From contig NC_057809.1 in the NCBI RefSeq assembly GCF_018294505.1, positions 512,260,013 to 512,324,012 on the forward strand: a stretch of DNA of 64,000 nucleotides, written 5' to 3'. Position numbers and translations under genes: made by a program. Source of the stretch: Triticum aestivum (Eukaryota; Streptophyta; Magnoliopsida; Poales; Poaceae). The notes beneath the pieces were generated by a model. The model worked only from the letters and a program-made list of their open reading frames with translations, searched no databases and was not told the DNA's origin. Below are positions 19,957 through 30,979 of the stretch, piece after piece (within the stretch, counting starts at the first letter, position 1; each line of letters opens with the position of its first letter).

Positions 19957-22676
19957 AGCATCCCCAAGCTTAATTCATGCTCGTCCTCGAGTAGGTAAAT
20001 GATAAAAACAGAATTTTTGATGCGGAGTGCTACTTGGCATAATTTTAATGTAATTCTTCTTAATTCTTGCATGAATATTCAGATCCAAAAGATTCAAGAT
20101 AAAAGTTCATATTGACATAAAAATAATAATACTTCAAGCATACTAACTAAGCAATTATGTCTTCTCAAAATAACATGGCCAAACAAAGTTCATCCCTACA
20201 AAATCATATAGTTTAGTCATGCTCCATTTTCGTCACACAAGAATGCTCTCATCATGCACAACCCCGATGACAAGCCAAACAATTGTTTCATACTTTAGTA
20301 ATCTCAAACCTATAAACTTTCACGCAATATATGAGCGCGAGCCATGGACATAGCACTTTGGGTGGAATAGAATATGATGATGGGGGTTATGTGGAGAAGA
20401 CAAAAAAGAGAAAGTCTCACATCAACGAAGCTAATCAATGGGCTATGGAGATGCCCATCGATTGATGTTAATGCAAGGAGTAGGGATTGCCATGCAACGG
20501 ATGCACTAGAGCTATAAATGTATGAAAGCTCAACAAAAGAAACTAAGTGGGTGTGCATCCAACTTGCTTGCTCACAAAGACCTAGGGCACTTGAGGAGGC
20601 CCATTGTTGGAATATACAAGCCAAGTTCTATAATGAAAATTTTCCACTAGTATATGAAAGTGACAAAACAAAAGACTCTCTATCATGAAGATTATGGTGC
20701 TACTTTCAAGCACAAGTGTGGCAAAGGATAGCAACATTATCCCTTCTCTCTTTTTTTCTATCTTTTTTTGGGCCTTTTCTTTTCCTTTTTATGGCCTTTC
20801 TCTCTTTTTTTTATTTCCTCACTTGGGATAATGCTCTAAAAATGATGATCATCACACTTCTATTTATTTACAACTCAATGATTACAACTCGATACTAGAA
20901 CAAAAGATGACTCTATATGAATGCCTCTAGTGGTGTACTGGGATATGCAATGAACCAAGAGTGACATGTATGAAAGAATTATGAATGGTGGCTTTGCCAC
21001 AAAAACTATGTCGACTACATGATCATGCTAAGCAATATGACAATGATGAATGTGTCATGATAAATGGAATGGTGGAAAGTTGCATGGCAATATATCTCGG
21101 AATGGCTATGGAAATGCCATAATTGGTAGGTATGGTGGCTGTTTTGAGGAAGATATAAGGAGTTTTATGTGTGAAAGAGCGTATCATATCACGGGGTTTG
21201 GATGCACCGGCGAAGTTTGCACCAACTCTCAATGTGAGAAAGGGCAATGCACGGTACCGAAGAGGCTAGAAATGATGGAAGGGTGAGAGTGCGTATAATC
21301 CATGGACTCAACATTAGTCATAAAGAACTCACATACTTATTGCAAAAATCTACAAGTCATCAAAAATCAAGCACTACACGCATGCTCCTAGGGGGATAGA
21401 TTGGTAGGAAAAGACCATCGCTCGTCCCCGACCGCCACTCATAAGGAGGACAATCAAATAACACCTCATGTTTCAAATTTGTTACATAATGTTTACCATA
21501 CGTTCATGCTACGGGACTTGCAAACTTGAACAAAAGCATTTCTCAAATTCACAACTACTCAACTAGCACGACTTTGATATTATTACCTCCATATCTCAAA
21601 ACAGTCATCAAGCATCAAAACTTCTCTTAGTATTCAAAACACTCATAAGAATTTTTTTACTAATCTTGAATACCTAGCATATTAGGATTATTTAAGCAAA
21701 TTACCATGCTATTTAAGACTCTCAAAATAATCTAAGTGAAGCATGAGAGATCGATAGTTTCTATAAAACAAATCCACCACCGTCCTCTAAAAGATATAAG
21801 TGAAGTACTAGAGCAAAACTATATAACTCAAAAGATATAAGTGAAGCATATAGAGTATTCTAACAAATTCCAAATCATGTATGGCTCTCTCAAAAGGTGT
21901 GTACAGAAAGGATGATTGTGGTAAACTAAAAAGCAAAGACTCAAATCATACAAGACGCTCCAAGCAAAACACATATCATGTGGTGAATAAAAATATAGCT
22001 CCAAGTAAAGCTACCGATAGAAGTAGACGAAGGAGGGGATGCCTTCTGGGGCATCCCCAAGCTTTGGCTTTTAGGTGTCATTAGATTATCTTGGTGGTGC
22101 CATGGGCATCCCCAATCTTAGGCTCTTTCCACTCCTTGTTCCATAATCCATCAAATCTTTACCCCAAACTTGAAAACTTCACAACACAAAACTTAAAGTA
22201 GAAAATCTTGTGAGCTCCATTACCGAAAGAAAACAAAAGACCACTTCAAGGTACTGTAATGAACTCATTATTTATTTATATTGGTGTTAAACCTACTTTA
22301 TTCCAACTTCTCTATGGTTTATAAACTATTTTACTAGCCATAGATTCATCAAAATAAGCAAACAACACACGAAAAACAGAATCTGTCAAAAACAGAACAG
22401 TCTGTAGTAATCTGTAGCTAGCGCAAGATCTGGAACCTCAAAAATTCTAAAATAAATTTCAGGACGTGAGTAATATTAATCATCTGCAAAAAGAATTAAC
22501 TAAATATCACTTTCCAAATAAAAATGGCAGCAGTTCTCGTGAGTGCTAAAGTTTCTGTTTTTTACAGCAAGATTAACAAGATTTTCCCCAAGTCTTCCCA
22601 ATGGTTCTACTTGGCACAAACACTAATTAAACACAAAAAACACAACCAAAACAGAGGCTAGGTAAATTATTTATTA
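19957..22676 (-). other. Internal region of element B, AT-rich and non-coding
   Basis: It starts at the LTR with the minus-strand purine tract (plus strand AGCATCCCCAAGCTTAA) and continues as AT-rich DNA with T-rich runs near 20740-20815. The same GCATCCCCAAGCTT phrase recurs near 22052 and a shorter form near 22107. The small open frames here have no family resemblance. Pol genes are missing from where they would be expected. Confidence 0.6.
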
Positions 22677-23321
22677 CTAAACAGGAGCAAAAGGCAAGGA
22701 ATAAAAATAAAATTGGGTTTCCTCCCAACAAGCGCTATCGTTTAACGCCCCTAGCTAGGCATAGCAAGGATAGATATAGGTATTGCCATCTTTGGTTTTC
22801 AACTTTTTAGCGGAATCAAGCTCGAATCTGGTAGGTTCTTTACGTTTCCCTTCATATTCTGAAATTTTTAGATCTAAAGAATCCAACCGCTTATTGCAAA
22901 GAGTAATCAACATATTCATGCGGTGAATATTTCCGCTAACGATCTTAAGAAGTTCAAGAGACTTCTGTAAAATCTTAGTAACTTCACAAAAAAATTCAAA
23001 AACTTCTGTCTCTTCCTAGGTAGGATGAGGCCCCTTTTGTTGAGGTAGTGTTCCCACTATACCTTCTATAATTTCAAGCGCAATATGGGGATCAATTTCA
23101 ATAAAATTTCCCTTGGCAATGCAATCCAAGAGTTGTCTATGAGACATATTTAATCCAACATAGAAATTGCGAAGCAAAATTCACAGGTTTACTTCAAAGG
23201 TACAATTACGGTAAGACTCCATTATCCTCGACTAGACATCTTTTAAGTTTTCTCCTTGTCTTTGTTTGAAGTGAAAGACTTCAAACTCAGGGGACAACGG
23301 AGTGGATAAGGGACTAGCCAT
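22677..23321 (-). pseudogene. gag-like ORF of element B, broken by stop codons
   Basis: Reading left from 23321, one frame begins ATGGCTAGTCCC and encodes FHFKQRQGENLKD, IMESYRNCTFEVNL, LLRNFYVGLNMSHRQLLDC, GNFIEIDPHIALEII and later KISEYEGKRKEP. This has the character of the plant Gypsy Gag core, where a W/YxRF-type segment precedes a HRQLLD-like helix. Four in-frame stops (TAG, TGA, TAG, TAG) interrupt about 210 codons before the final TAG. No zinc knuckle or protease follows. The start codon is part of the 5-bp duplication made by element A, so the 5' leader now lies 7.4 kb away at 30711. Confidence 0.6.
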
Positions 23322-24255
23322 TGTCGGATTTCGGGTCCCGGCAGACCCTTGAGGTTCGAACACTGGGGTGCGCGCAGAGATTTCGCTTCCTACCTACCTG
23401 CACCCCTCCACCTCACTAAGATCTAAGCTATGGAAAGAAAAACACAAGGGACACAGGGTTTATACTGGTTCGGGCCACCGTTGTGGTGTAATACCCTACT
23501 CTAGTGTGTGGCGTGGTGGATTGCCTCTTGGGCTGATGATGATGAATGATACAAGGAAGAACAGCCTCGCGAGGGTCTGTTCTTGGCTGGGGTGATGAAC
23601 TGCTGGGAGGAGTTCAGCCACCCTTCTCTCTCTCTCTCTAAAGAACCTCCTCTTCCAAAACCCCGAACCCCTTTTGCTCTGTGGGTGGCTGGTCCTATTT
23701 ATAGAGGCCCTGGTCCTCTTCCCAAATATCGAGCGGGAAGGGAGCCAACAATGGCGGGCTAATTTGAAGGGGGACAGCTAGTACTAGCTACCCTGACAAA
23801 AGTAGTCTTCACCTGCACAAAGCTCTGGTGGTGACGCCGTCCTGGGCTCCACGATGACCTCCGTCTTGCAGTCTTCCTGGTCTTGGTCTTGTTGCACCAA
23901 AATGGCAACCTTTGCCCGATGCCTCGGTACTCCACGGTTGCGCTTGCCCCCTTTGCACCAAAGAGGAAAGGAGGACACTGCGCGGGCTGGCACCCGCCTG
24001 GCGCCCTTGGTTGTCATGGCTTGCATCATGGGCACCTCATGAGGTACCCCGCCTTGATCTCTCCGCCTCCTCGCGACCCAGCCTAATGAGGCCGTGCCTG
24101 AGGAAGCTCCGTGTCGTCCGCCCCGTGAGGCTTGGCCCCTCGCGAGGGTCTTGGGTCAGTGTTGATGAAGATGGGCCGTGCTGGGCCCCCCTTTGAGCCA
24201 TGCCGTAGGCCGCAGGCAGGCAAGTCTGGGGACCCCCGTTCCTAGAACACCGACA
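23322..24255 (-). repeat. 3' LTR of element A
   Basis: Bounded by TGTCGG and CCGACA. A minus-strand TATA motif (TATAAATAG) lies at 23695-23703, which fits promotion towards the left. The last 15 bases before the internal region carry two differences from the other LTR. Confidence 0.9.
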
Positions 24256-24390
24256 GTAGCCCCCGGGCCCAAGGCACGCCCGGACTTGGCTGTGCAGGGA
24301 GGCGGAAAGGGCAAGGGCGAAGCACCGCGGGACCTAACAGCCTGCGGCCTTGGGCGCCGCATGGCGGTTGACTGGACATGGGCGCCTCCA
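24256..24390 (-). other. Polypurine-tract region shared by elements A and D
   Basis: On the minus strand the sequence GGGCCCGGGGGCTAC runs directly into the 3' LTR, as a plus-strand primer tract should. The following 120 bp match element D at 59659-59792, and the two then diverge abruptly into different antisense genes. Confidence 0.65.
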
Positions 24391-24496
24391 CTTCCCCATG
24401 GCGCCTCGGCAACTGCACGGATTGGACAAGTCCCTGCATGCAAAGCGGGTCATGATTACCTGCGATCATGGAGGTCGGCGGTTGGCCTTCGCCGGC

Positions 24497-24504
24497 TATA
24501 AGTA
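24497..24504 (+). promoter_or_regulatory. TATA box of the antisense B3-like gene in element A
   Basis: TATAAGTA, in the context CTATAAGTA, lies about 80 bp upstream of the ATG at 24580. The antisense gene of element C has the same CTATAAGTA about 150 bp upstream of its ATG. Confidence 0.5.
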
Positions 24505-24579
24505 CGGAACGGCGCACGCCCTTCCAGTCCATCCCTTCTTGCTTCTCCTTCTTCCCGATCCTTGCTCCGTCTTGCTGCG

Positions 24580-25240
24580 ATGGCTCCGATCCGCTGGTTC
24601 TCGACGGCAGAGAAGGGAAAGGCTCCCCGATAGGAACCAGACCCACTCCCGCCGAAGAAACGGCTCGTCCCCCATGGCCCGAACGAGGGGGCCCTTCAGG
24701 TGGTGTCGAGGCCTTGGTGCGAGCGGGCGCTGCCGGGGTTCCCGCTTCCATTGTACACCCACGTCGAGGGCCCTAAAGGAGCTGATGCTGACGGCCACGG
24801 GCGGCGCCGCCATCGGCGCCGACGGGTCACGAAGGTGTTGGTCGTCCCCCCTGGGGTCCACACCGAGGGTTCCTCCCGAGAGTTCATGCTCCACGTCGCC
24901 ATTCCTCTTCAGTCTTGGATTCGCCTTCCTCCCTTCTTCGCCTCCATCATCCCGCAGGGGGAGCCCCTGGAGCTCTGGCTGCAGCACCCTCGCGACCAAG
25001 GCAGAGGTCGCGGTCGTTACCCCAGGCGAGGTCTTCGTGACTCGGGGCTGGAGAGAGATCGCCCGGGTTTGCAGGACAAGGGGCGTCTTCGCGATCCACT
25101 TGGATTACGACGGTGCTTCGGTGATGTCCTTCAAGGTCTTTGATGCGAACGGGCGCCGACTGGAGTGCTGCCCCAGGAGAGGTGGCCGCGGCCCTGCCTT
25201 TAATTCCTGCACATGTATCATGCCTTGGGGAGGCGTTTAA
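24580..25240 (+). pseudogene. B3 DNA-binding-domain-like gene, antisense inside element A
   Basis: From the ATG at 24580 the frame reads MAPIRWFSTAEKGKAPR and then hits a TAG at 24631. It continues in the same frame to FMLHVAIPLQSWIRLPPFF, ASIIPQGEPLELWLQHP, and then shifts frame between about 24990 and 25025. The second frame gives VFVTRGWREIARVCRTRGVF, IHLDYDGASVMSFKVFD and GRRLECCP. This order (IPxxxxxxLPPFF, strand pairs, GWxxxAR, F/V-KVFD) is the layout of plant B3 domains, especially the REM-like type. The family binds DNA; whether this one did is unknown. It lies opposite to gag-pol, where some cereal Gypsy elements have an extra antisense ORF. One stop and one frameshift make it a pseudogene here. 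Confidence 0.6.
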
Positions 25241-26600
25241 ACTTGCGTTTGGCATTGAGATAACAGTGTGGACTGTAATATTCGCTTTTGAATTCCTCGA
25301 AATTTGCGCTTTTCCTTCCTACTTGCTTATGTTCTACGCCGGCAGAGCCCGGCCCCGCGCATACCTCACCCAGCGTTAGTCCCGACCGGAAACCAGGACG
25401 GGGCCAAGGAGTGAGGGGCTACGTGACAAGTTAGGCTCCTGAGTCACGATGCTTAGGAGTCCCCCTTGGCGCACGAACATCAAGTAGGGAGGTGTGAAGT
25501 GGGTGGATCTACCGTTCTACGTCTGCAGAGCTCGGCCGCGCGCATACCTCACCCAGCGTTAGTCCCGGACGGAAACCAGGACGGGGCCAAGGAGTGAGGG
25601 GCTACGCGACCAGTTAGGCTCCTGAGTCGCGATGCTCAGGAGTCCCCCTTGACGCTCAAACGGCCTTCGTACCTTGGCTCCGCTCGGGGAGAGACGTGCG
25701 ACGAACTAGGCCCAGGGGGGCCCGGCTGGGCGGCATGCGTCTGGGCGTGACCCAGGCGCAACCCCCATGCCCAGCCCCCTCGCGTGGCACTCCCGAGGGG
25801 AGGTGTTGCGATGAGGCTAGACACTGAGCTCTGGGCTCCCTGAGGTTGATGCGACCCGGGGGCCACCCTCAGTTGTTTATCACCAGCGCGGAGCATAGCG
25901 CTCCGTATGTGTACGGGCATAGCCGCTCCTCGGCAGTGTCGTCAGCCAGCGTGGAGCATGGTGCTTCCACTGGTACGTGGGAGGGGGGCCCCCTCCAGGA
26001 GGAGCCCCCGGGGCGTGTACAGCCCCGCCCTGACACGTGGCTGGCACGGTAGGGCCTGGCGAGGTGTATCTAGGCACCCGTGAGCCAGCGCGGGACTCAC
26101 GGGGCCCTACCTCTAGGCGGGTTGCGCCTGGCGCTGGGCCTTATCTTGTGATGTGTCCCTGCAAATTCGGTTAGATATTGGCACTCTACGTCCTTGGGCC
26201 CCGCCTCTCGAGCTGGTCTCAGCCGTCGCTGGTATGCCAGGTCGCGATGCCGTGGACAAGGCCAGAGGGTGAGGGCTGAAGAGCCAGTAAGAGCCCTTAG
26301 TCGCCTTCCTCAGGTACCCCCCCTTTAACATGCAAGTGGTCAGCATGGAGAAGAAGAGGTGCCGTGGACCGGCATCAAATAATCAAGCATGGTGGGTATA
26401 ACGCATAACCGGGAATAAGCGCAAATGGGACACATGCCGCTGGGTCTGGCCCGAGCGACTTGGGGATCATGCAGCCCGAGGGGCGCCCCCAATAAGGTAA
26501 GCTAACAACATGAAGTAAAAGGGATACATGCCGCAGGGACGGACCCATGCGGCCTGGGAATAATGCAGCCCTGGGGGCGCTCCCAGCTGGAAGTGAAACT
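25195..26600 (-). other. Non-coding region between pol remnant and antisense gene in element A
   Basis: It is shared with element D (60845-62210). It begins with what would be the 3' untranslated part of the antisense gene (TTAATTCCTGCACATGTATC). Two direct duplications are seen. One is about 140 bp long (near 25335-25480 and 25520-25660), with AGGCTCCTGAGTCGCGATGC next to its reverse complement-like CAGGAGT. The other is about 100 bp near 26400-26580, with ACATGCCGC and AATGCAGCCC. No gene is recognised. Confidence 0.55.
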
Positions 26601-26677
26601 TGAAAGATGTCACCTGATGACGTTGAGGACGAAGGGGTGTTGGTGTAGCAGACTCGGTGGGCTGCAGAAGCCGATCC

Positions 26678-27217
26678 TTACGAGCCCCCAGGCCCGGGGG
26701 CCTCGGGAGGCTCCGGAGGTGCTGGCGGCTCCCCGCGGACCATCTCCATCTCCGCCAGGGCTGCGGAACGTCTGGCCTCTTGTGCCTCCATGATGCCCCT
26801 CATGAGGCGCTGGTACATGGCAGCTGCGTTCGGCAAGCCGTAAGGCATGCGAACGTAGCTGTGGGGTGGACCTCCGCAGCGCCCCGCGCGCGAGGGCCAG
26901 AGGCGCTCCAGGGAGGCGACTCGATTGAGCCCTGGTATGTCGATGCAGACGCGCAGCCCGCCATCCTCGCCTGGATGGGGAGCCACTTCTGGTAGACGGC
27001 GGCCGCCTTTCATGACTCTTGACTCCTGTAGCTCCTGAATGGCCTTGCTGACGAACTCCTGAGGGTCTGGCTCTCCTTGCCTTACTCCTTCTTGAGGGAA
27101 ACGTGCTTCGAAACACGCCTCCATGTGGTGCCCAAGCGCCTCCCTCGTGACCCTAGCCAGGTCGGTGGCCCTCCAGGGGAGAGCCCCCGAGCCCTTCCTA
27201 AGGAGGGCGCCGGGCAC
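26678..27217 (-). pseudogene. Reverse-transcriptase remnant of element A, catalytic core missing
   Basis: The minus-strand frame contains FVSKAIQELQESRVMKGG, GGLRVCIDIPGLNRV and, only about 20 residues later, HSYVRMPYGLPNAAAMYQRL. In intact Gypsy reverse transcriptases these are separated by about 60-70 residues holding the first catalytic aspartate and surrounding palm sequence, and are followed by the Y-x-DD block. Here the segment between them is deleted and no YVDD, RNase H or integrase follows; the frame ends in an Ala/Pro/Gly-rich tail. Element D has the same gap at 62403-62717, so the deletion was already in the ancestor of both copies. It is not a working polymerase. Confidence 0.75.
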
Positions 27218-27382
27218 GCTTTCCTATGCGATGGAAGGAGGTTCCCCCTGGGCAGGCACGGGCCCTGAGGGGCCTGCCTCCTGAGGAGCCGGGCCGGACG
27301 ATGTCTTCTTCTTCTTGGGGGCGGTCTCGGGAAGCCTCCTGCTTCCGTGATCCGGGTCTTCCAGTGACACAGCCTGAAAGGC

Positions 27383-29698
27383 TCATTCCAGGGAACACAC
27401 CGCATCCTTCTCTTCACAGGGCACCGTGATGACTCCGCCACTTCCTGGCATCTTGAGGACGTTGTAGCCGTGGTGAGTTACGGCCATGAACTTGGCCAGC
27501 GCTGGGTACCCGAGGATGGCGTTGTACGGCAGGCGAATGTGAGCGACGTCGAAGTCGATGAGCTCGGTGCGGTAGTTGTCGCGTGCCCCGAAGGTGACAG
27601 GGAGGCGGACCTGCCCAATCGGGACCGTGGAGCCGTCGGTGACTCCGGAGAAAGGCTTGGTTGGCTGAAGCTGGCTGTAGGGCACTTGGAGATTGTTGAA
27701 TGTTTCCACGGACAGGACGTTGAGCCCTGCCCCGCCATCGATGAGGGTCCTGGTGACCACCACGTTGCTGATGATTGGGGAACAAAGCATCGGGAGGACT
27801 CCGGCTGTAGCCGCACACTTGAGCTGATCTGCTGAGCTGAACGTGATGGCGCACGCCGACCACCTGAGAGGGCGCGTGGCTTCGAGCTTGGGGAGGACTG
27901 CATTCACTTCGCGGGCGAACTGCTTGAAGATGCATTGAGAGGCTGGGGCTTGAGCCCCGCCCAGGATGCAGGCGATCGCGCGCGGCTCCTGGAAGCCCCC
28001 AGCCTCCTCGTCCTGGTGGCGGTCCTCGTTTCTCCTTGGTTGCGGCGGCAGCGGAGGGAGGCCTGCGTTGCCTTGCGGGCGATCCTCACGAGGCCGACCC
28101 CTCCAGTCTCCCTCGCGAGGCGGGTCTTGCCAGCGATCCTCGTGAGGTTGATCGCGCCACCCTTGGCGCGGGCCACGGTCTTCCCAGCGTCCTGCGTTCC
28201 TTCCTCCTCCTCGACCGTAACCCCGGTCACCGCGGTCGGGGCGACGGCCGATCCTTCCTTCTCGCACGGCTCGGAGCTCTTGACATTCGTTGGTGTTGTG
28301 GGTGTGGAGGTCGTGGTACACACAGTACCGGCTGCCCTTGGAAGGTTCGGGCTGATCTCTGCCCCGCTTGGTGTCTGGTTCTGCCGCGAGCACGGCAGCC
28401 CCCTTGCGCTTCACATCCTTGGCCTTGGGCTTCTTCTCTTCCGGGTCCGCGGCAGGCAGCTCGAGGAGGGAGAGACGCCCTTCCTCAGCCCTGGCGCACT
28501 TGGTTGCCAAGTTGAACAGCTCCAAAGAAGTGCACAGGTCTTCATGCATCGCCAGCTCCTCCTTCATCTTGACATCGCGCACACCGTCGGAGAAGGCTGA
28601 GATGATGGCCTCCTCAGTCACCCTGGGAATCTTGAGGCGTACGTTGTTGAAGCGCTGGATGTACTTCTACAGGGTCTCCCCGGGTTGTTGCTTGATGCGG
28701 CGCATGTCGCTCACGGCGGGTGGCCGGTCGCGAGTACCTTGGAAGTTGGCGATGAAGCGGGTGTGCATCTCATCCTAGGAGGAGATCATGCCTGGAGCCA
28801 GGTTCAGGAGCCAGGTGCGCGCCCCGTCCTTGAGCACCATGGGAAACCAGTTCGCCATGACCTTCTCGTCTCCGTTGGCAGCTTCGATGCCCAACTCGTA
28901 GAGCTGGAGGAACTCCGTAGGGTCAGCCGTGCCGTCGTAGCGAGGAGGCAGGTCTGGCTTGAACTTGCCGGGCCACACGACACTGCGTAGCTCGGCGGTG
29001 AAGGCACGGCAGCCTGCTGTGGCCACGAGAGGCCTTGGGTGATGGAGAGCTTGGTCTTGCATGTCCCCACATGCTGCAGCTGGGTCTTGACATGCGGGAG
29101 CAGGAGCATGGTCGCGACGTGCTGGAGCAGGGAGCGCCCGTGCAACTTCTTGCGGGCGAGGGACTTCCTGGCAGCTCTGCTCTTGCTGCGCTGCCACCTG
29201 ACGGAGCGGGTTCCGCCCAGGGGCCACGCGCCTTGGAGCCATGGCGCCTTTTTGAGGAGGAGGCGGCCGGGGCGCCGCCGGATCTTCGTCGCCCGCGCGG
29301 GGCGGGGCACGGTGCAGTGAAACGGACGGCGCAGGAGAGCCCCCTGCGGCGCGGACGAGCTCGGCGACGCGGTCGAGCCATTCTTCGTAGACGTCGTCGA
29401 CGGGGCGGTAGCACAGGAGCTCGTTTGCCACGATGAGCGCAGCTCGAGCCTCCATGGGTGCGCGGAGCGCGCGGGACGAAGAACCAGCTGGGGGGAGCGA
29501 GGGAGTTGCGGTGCGGCCGTCTTGCCGCACGAACGGATGCTGAGACGATGCTTGCTGCTCGTCCCCCGCCGGGCCGGTGGCGGCGTTGACGGCAGGTGAC
29601 GGGGAACAGTGAGGATGCCCGCCGACAGGAAACGTCTGGGTGACGTGGGAAGCGAGAGTAGCCCGGCGCTCGGCGCAGGCCCGACGAGCGTCAGACAT
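27383..29698 (-). pseudogene. Gag-protease of element A, one frame with internal stops
   Basis: A single minus-strand frame of about 770 codons starts MSDARRACAERRATL at 29698. It has an Ala/Pro-rich N-terminal part, then the Gag core (PDLPPRYDGTADPTEFLQLY, NWFPMVLKDGARTWLLNL), then a basic Arg/Gly-rich stretch after the zinc-binding-like YCVYHDLHTHNTNEC. The aspartic protease region follows (TRTLIDGGAGLNVLS, then ILGYPALAKFMAV). The catalytic motif reads DGG where retroviral-type proteases have D[ST]G; plant Gypsy relatives often show DGG. In-frame TAG codons near 28775 and 28668 and a TGA at 27383 break the frame; element D has Arg at the TGA position. The frame would normally lead into reverse transcriptase. 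Confidence 0.85.
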
Positions 29699-29749
29699 GG
29701 GTGCGATGGTCGGAGGAGAACGGGGCGGTGGAAGACGAATTGTGGCGCA

Positions 29750-29769
29750 CCCCTACCTGGCGCGCTAAA
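29750..29769 (-). other. Primer-binding-site region of element A
   Basis: Directly after the minus-strand LTR end (CCGACA) comes TTTAGCGCGCCAGGTAGGGG. Its position is right for a tRNA primer site, and element O has TTTGGCGCGCTGGGTAGG at the same place. The tRNA is not identified. Confidence 0.6.
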
Positions 29770-30705
29770 TGTCGGATTTCGGGTTCCGGCAGACCCTTGA
29801 GGTTCGAACACTGGGGTGCGTGCGAAGATTTCGCTTCCTACCTACCTGCACCCCTCCGCCTCGCTAAGATCTAAGCTATGGAAAGAACAACACAAGGGAC
29901 ACAGGGTTTATACTGGTTCGGGCCACCGTTTTGGTGTAATACCCTACTCCAGTGTGTGGCGTGGTGGATTGCCTCTTGGGCTGATGATGATGAATGATAC
30001 AAGGAAGAACAGCCTCGCGAGGGTCTGTTCTTGGTTGGGGTGATGAACTGCTGGGAGGAGTTCAGCCACCCTTCTCTCTCTCTCTCTCTAAAGAACCTCC
30101 TCTTTCGAACCCTCGAACCCCTTTTGCTCTGTGGGTGGCTGGTCCTATTTATAGAGGCCCTGGTCCTCTTCCCAAATATCGAGCGGGAAGGGAGCCAACA
30201 ATGGCGGGCTAATTTGAAGGGGGACAGCTAGTACTAGCTACCCTGACAAAAGTAGTCTTCGCCTGCACAAAGCTCTGGTGGTGACGCCGTCCTCGGCTCC
30301 ACGATGACCTCCTTCTTGCAGTCTTCCTGGTCTTGGTCTTGTTGCAGCGAAATGGCAACCTTTGCCCGATGCCTCGGTACTCCACGGCTGCGCTTGCCCC
30401 CTTTGCACCAAAGAGGAAAGGAGGACACTGCGCGGGCTGGCACCCACCTGGCGCCCTTGGTCGTCATGGCTTGCGTCATGGGCACCTCATGAGGTACCCC
30501 GCCTTGATCTCTCCGCCTCCTCGCGAGCCAGCCTAATGAGGCCGTGCCTGAGGAAGCTCCGTGTTGTCCGCCCCGCGAGGCTTGGCCCCTCGCGAGGGTC
30601 TTGGGTCTGTGTTGATGAAGATGGGCCGTGCTGGGCCCCCCTTTGAGCCATGCCGCAGGCCGCAGGCAGGCAAGTCTGGGGACCCCCGTTCCCAGAACGC
30701 CGACA
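29770..30705 (-). repeat. 5' LTR of element A
   Basis: Matches the LTR at 23322-24255. The minus-strand TATA motif is at 30145-30153. Confidence 0.9.
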
Positions 30706-30710
30706 GCCAT

Positions 30711-30979
30711 AGCGACAAGCAAATGGAAAATAGGCGAAGTAGAGAAAGAGAAGGAGGATAGAGAGAGAGGGCGAATAAAACAGCAAGGGTGATGTGGGGG
30801 AGAGGAAAACAAGAGGCAAATGGCAAATAATGTAATGCGGGAGATAAGGATTGTGATGGGTACTTGCTATGTTGACTTTTGCGTAGACTCCCCGGCAACG
30901 GCGCCAGAAATGGCTGGTCGTCGGGAGTCAAATCTTGACTTGCACGAACCTCCCCAGCAACGGCGCCAGAAATCCTTTT
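30711..30979 (-). other. 5' leader of element B with two primer-site copies
   Basis: On the minus strand the LTR end is followed by TGGCGCCGTTGCTGGGGAGG (30951-30970) and, 61 bp further, a second, cleaner copy TGGCGCCGTTGCCGGGGAG (30887-30909). Both match the 3' end complement used by Asp-type tRNA primers in many cereal Gypsy elements. A CT-rich leader then runs to ATGGC, which is the target duplication of element A and the gag start. Confidence 0.75.

Larger units (their letters stand above)
23322..30705 (-). mobile_element. Gypsy element A: complete copy with both LTRs, pol gutted
   Basis: Two LTRs of 934 and 936 bp begin TGTCGGATTTCGGG and end CCGACA, flanked by the duplication GCCAT (23317-23321 and 30706-30710). 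By eye they differ at about 30 positions (near 3%). The primer-side motif (minus strand TTTAGCGCGCCAGGTAGGGG) is beside the right LTR and the purine-rich tract beside the left LTR, so the element reads right to left. It carries Gag-protease with in-frame stops, a reverse transcriptase lacking its catalytic core, no integrase, and a B3-like gene on the opposite strand. Confidence 0.92.

Noticed and set aside
27935..28600. 221-codon plus-strand frame opposite Gag of element A
   Set aside because: Shadow of the Arg/Gly-rich Gag coding sequence on the other strand.
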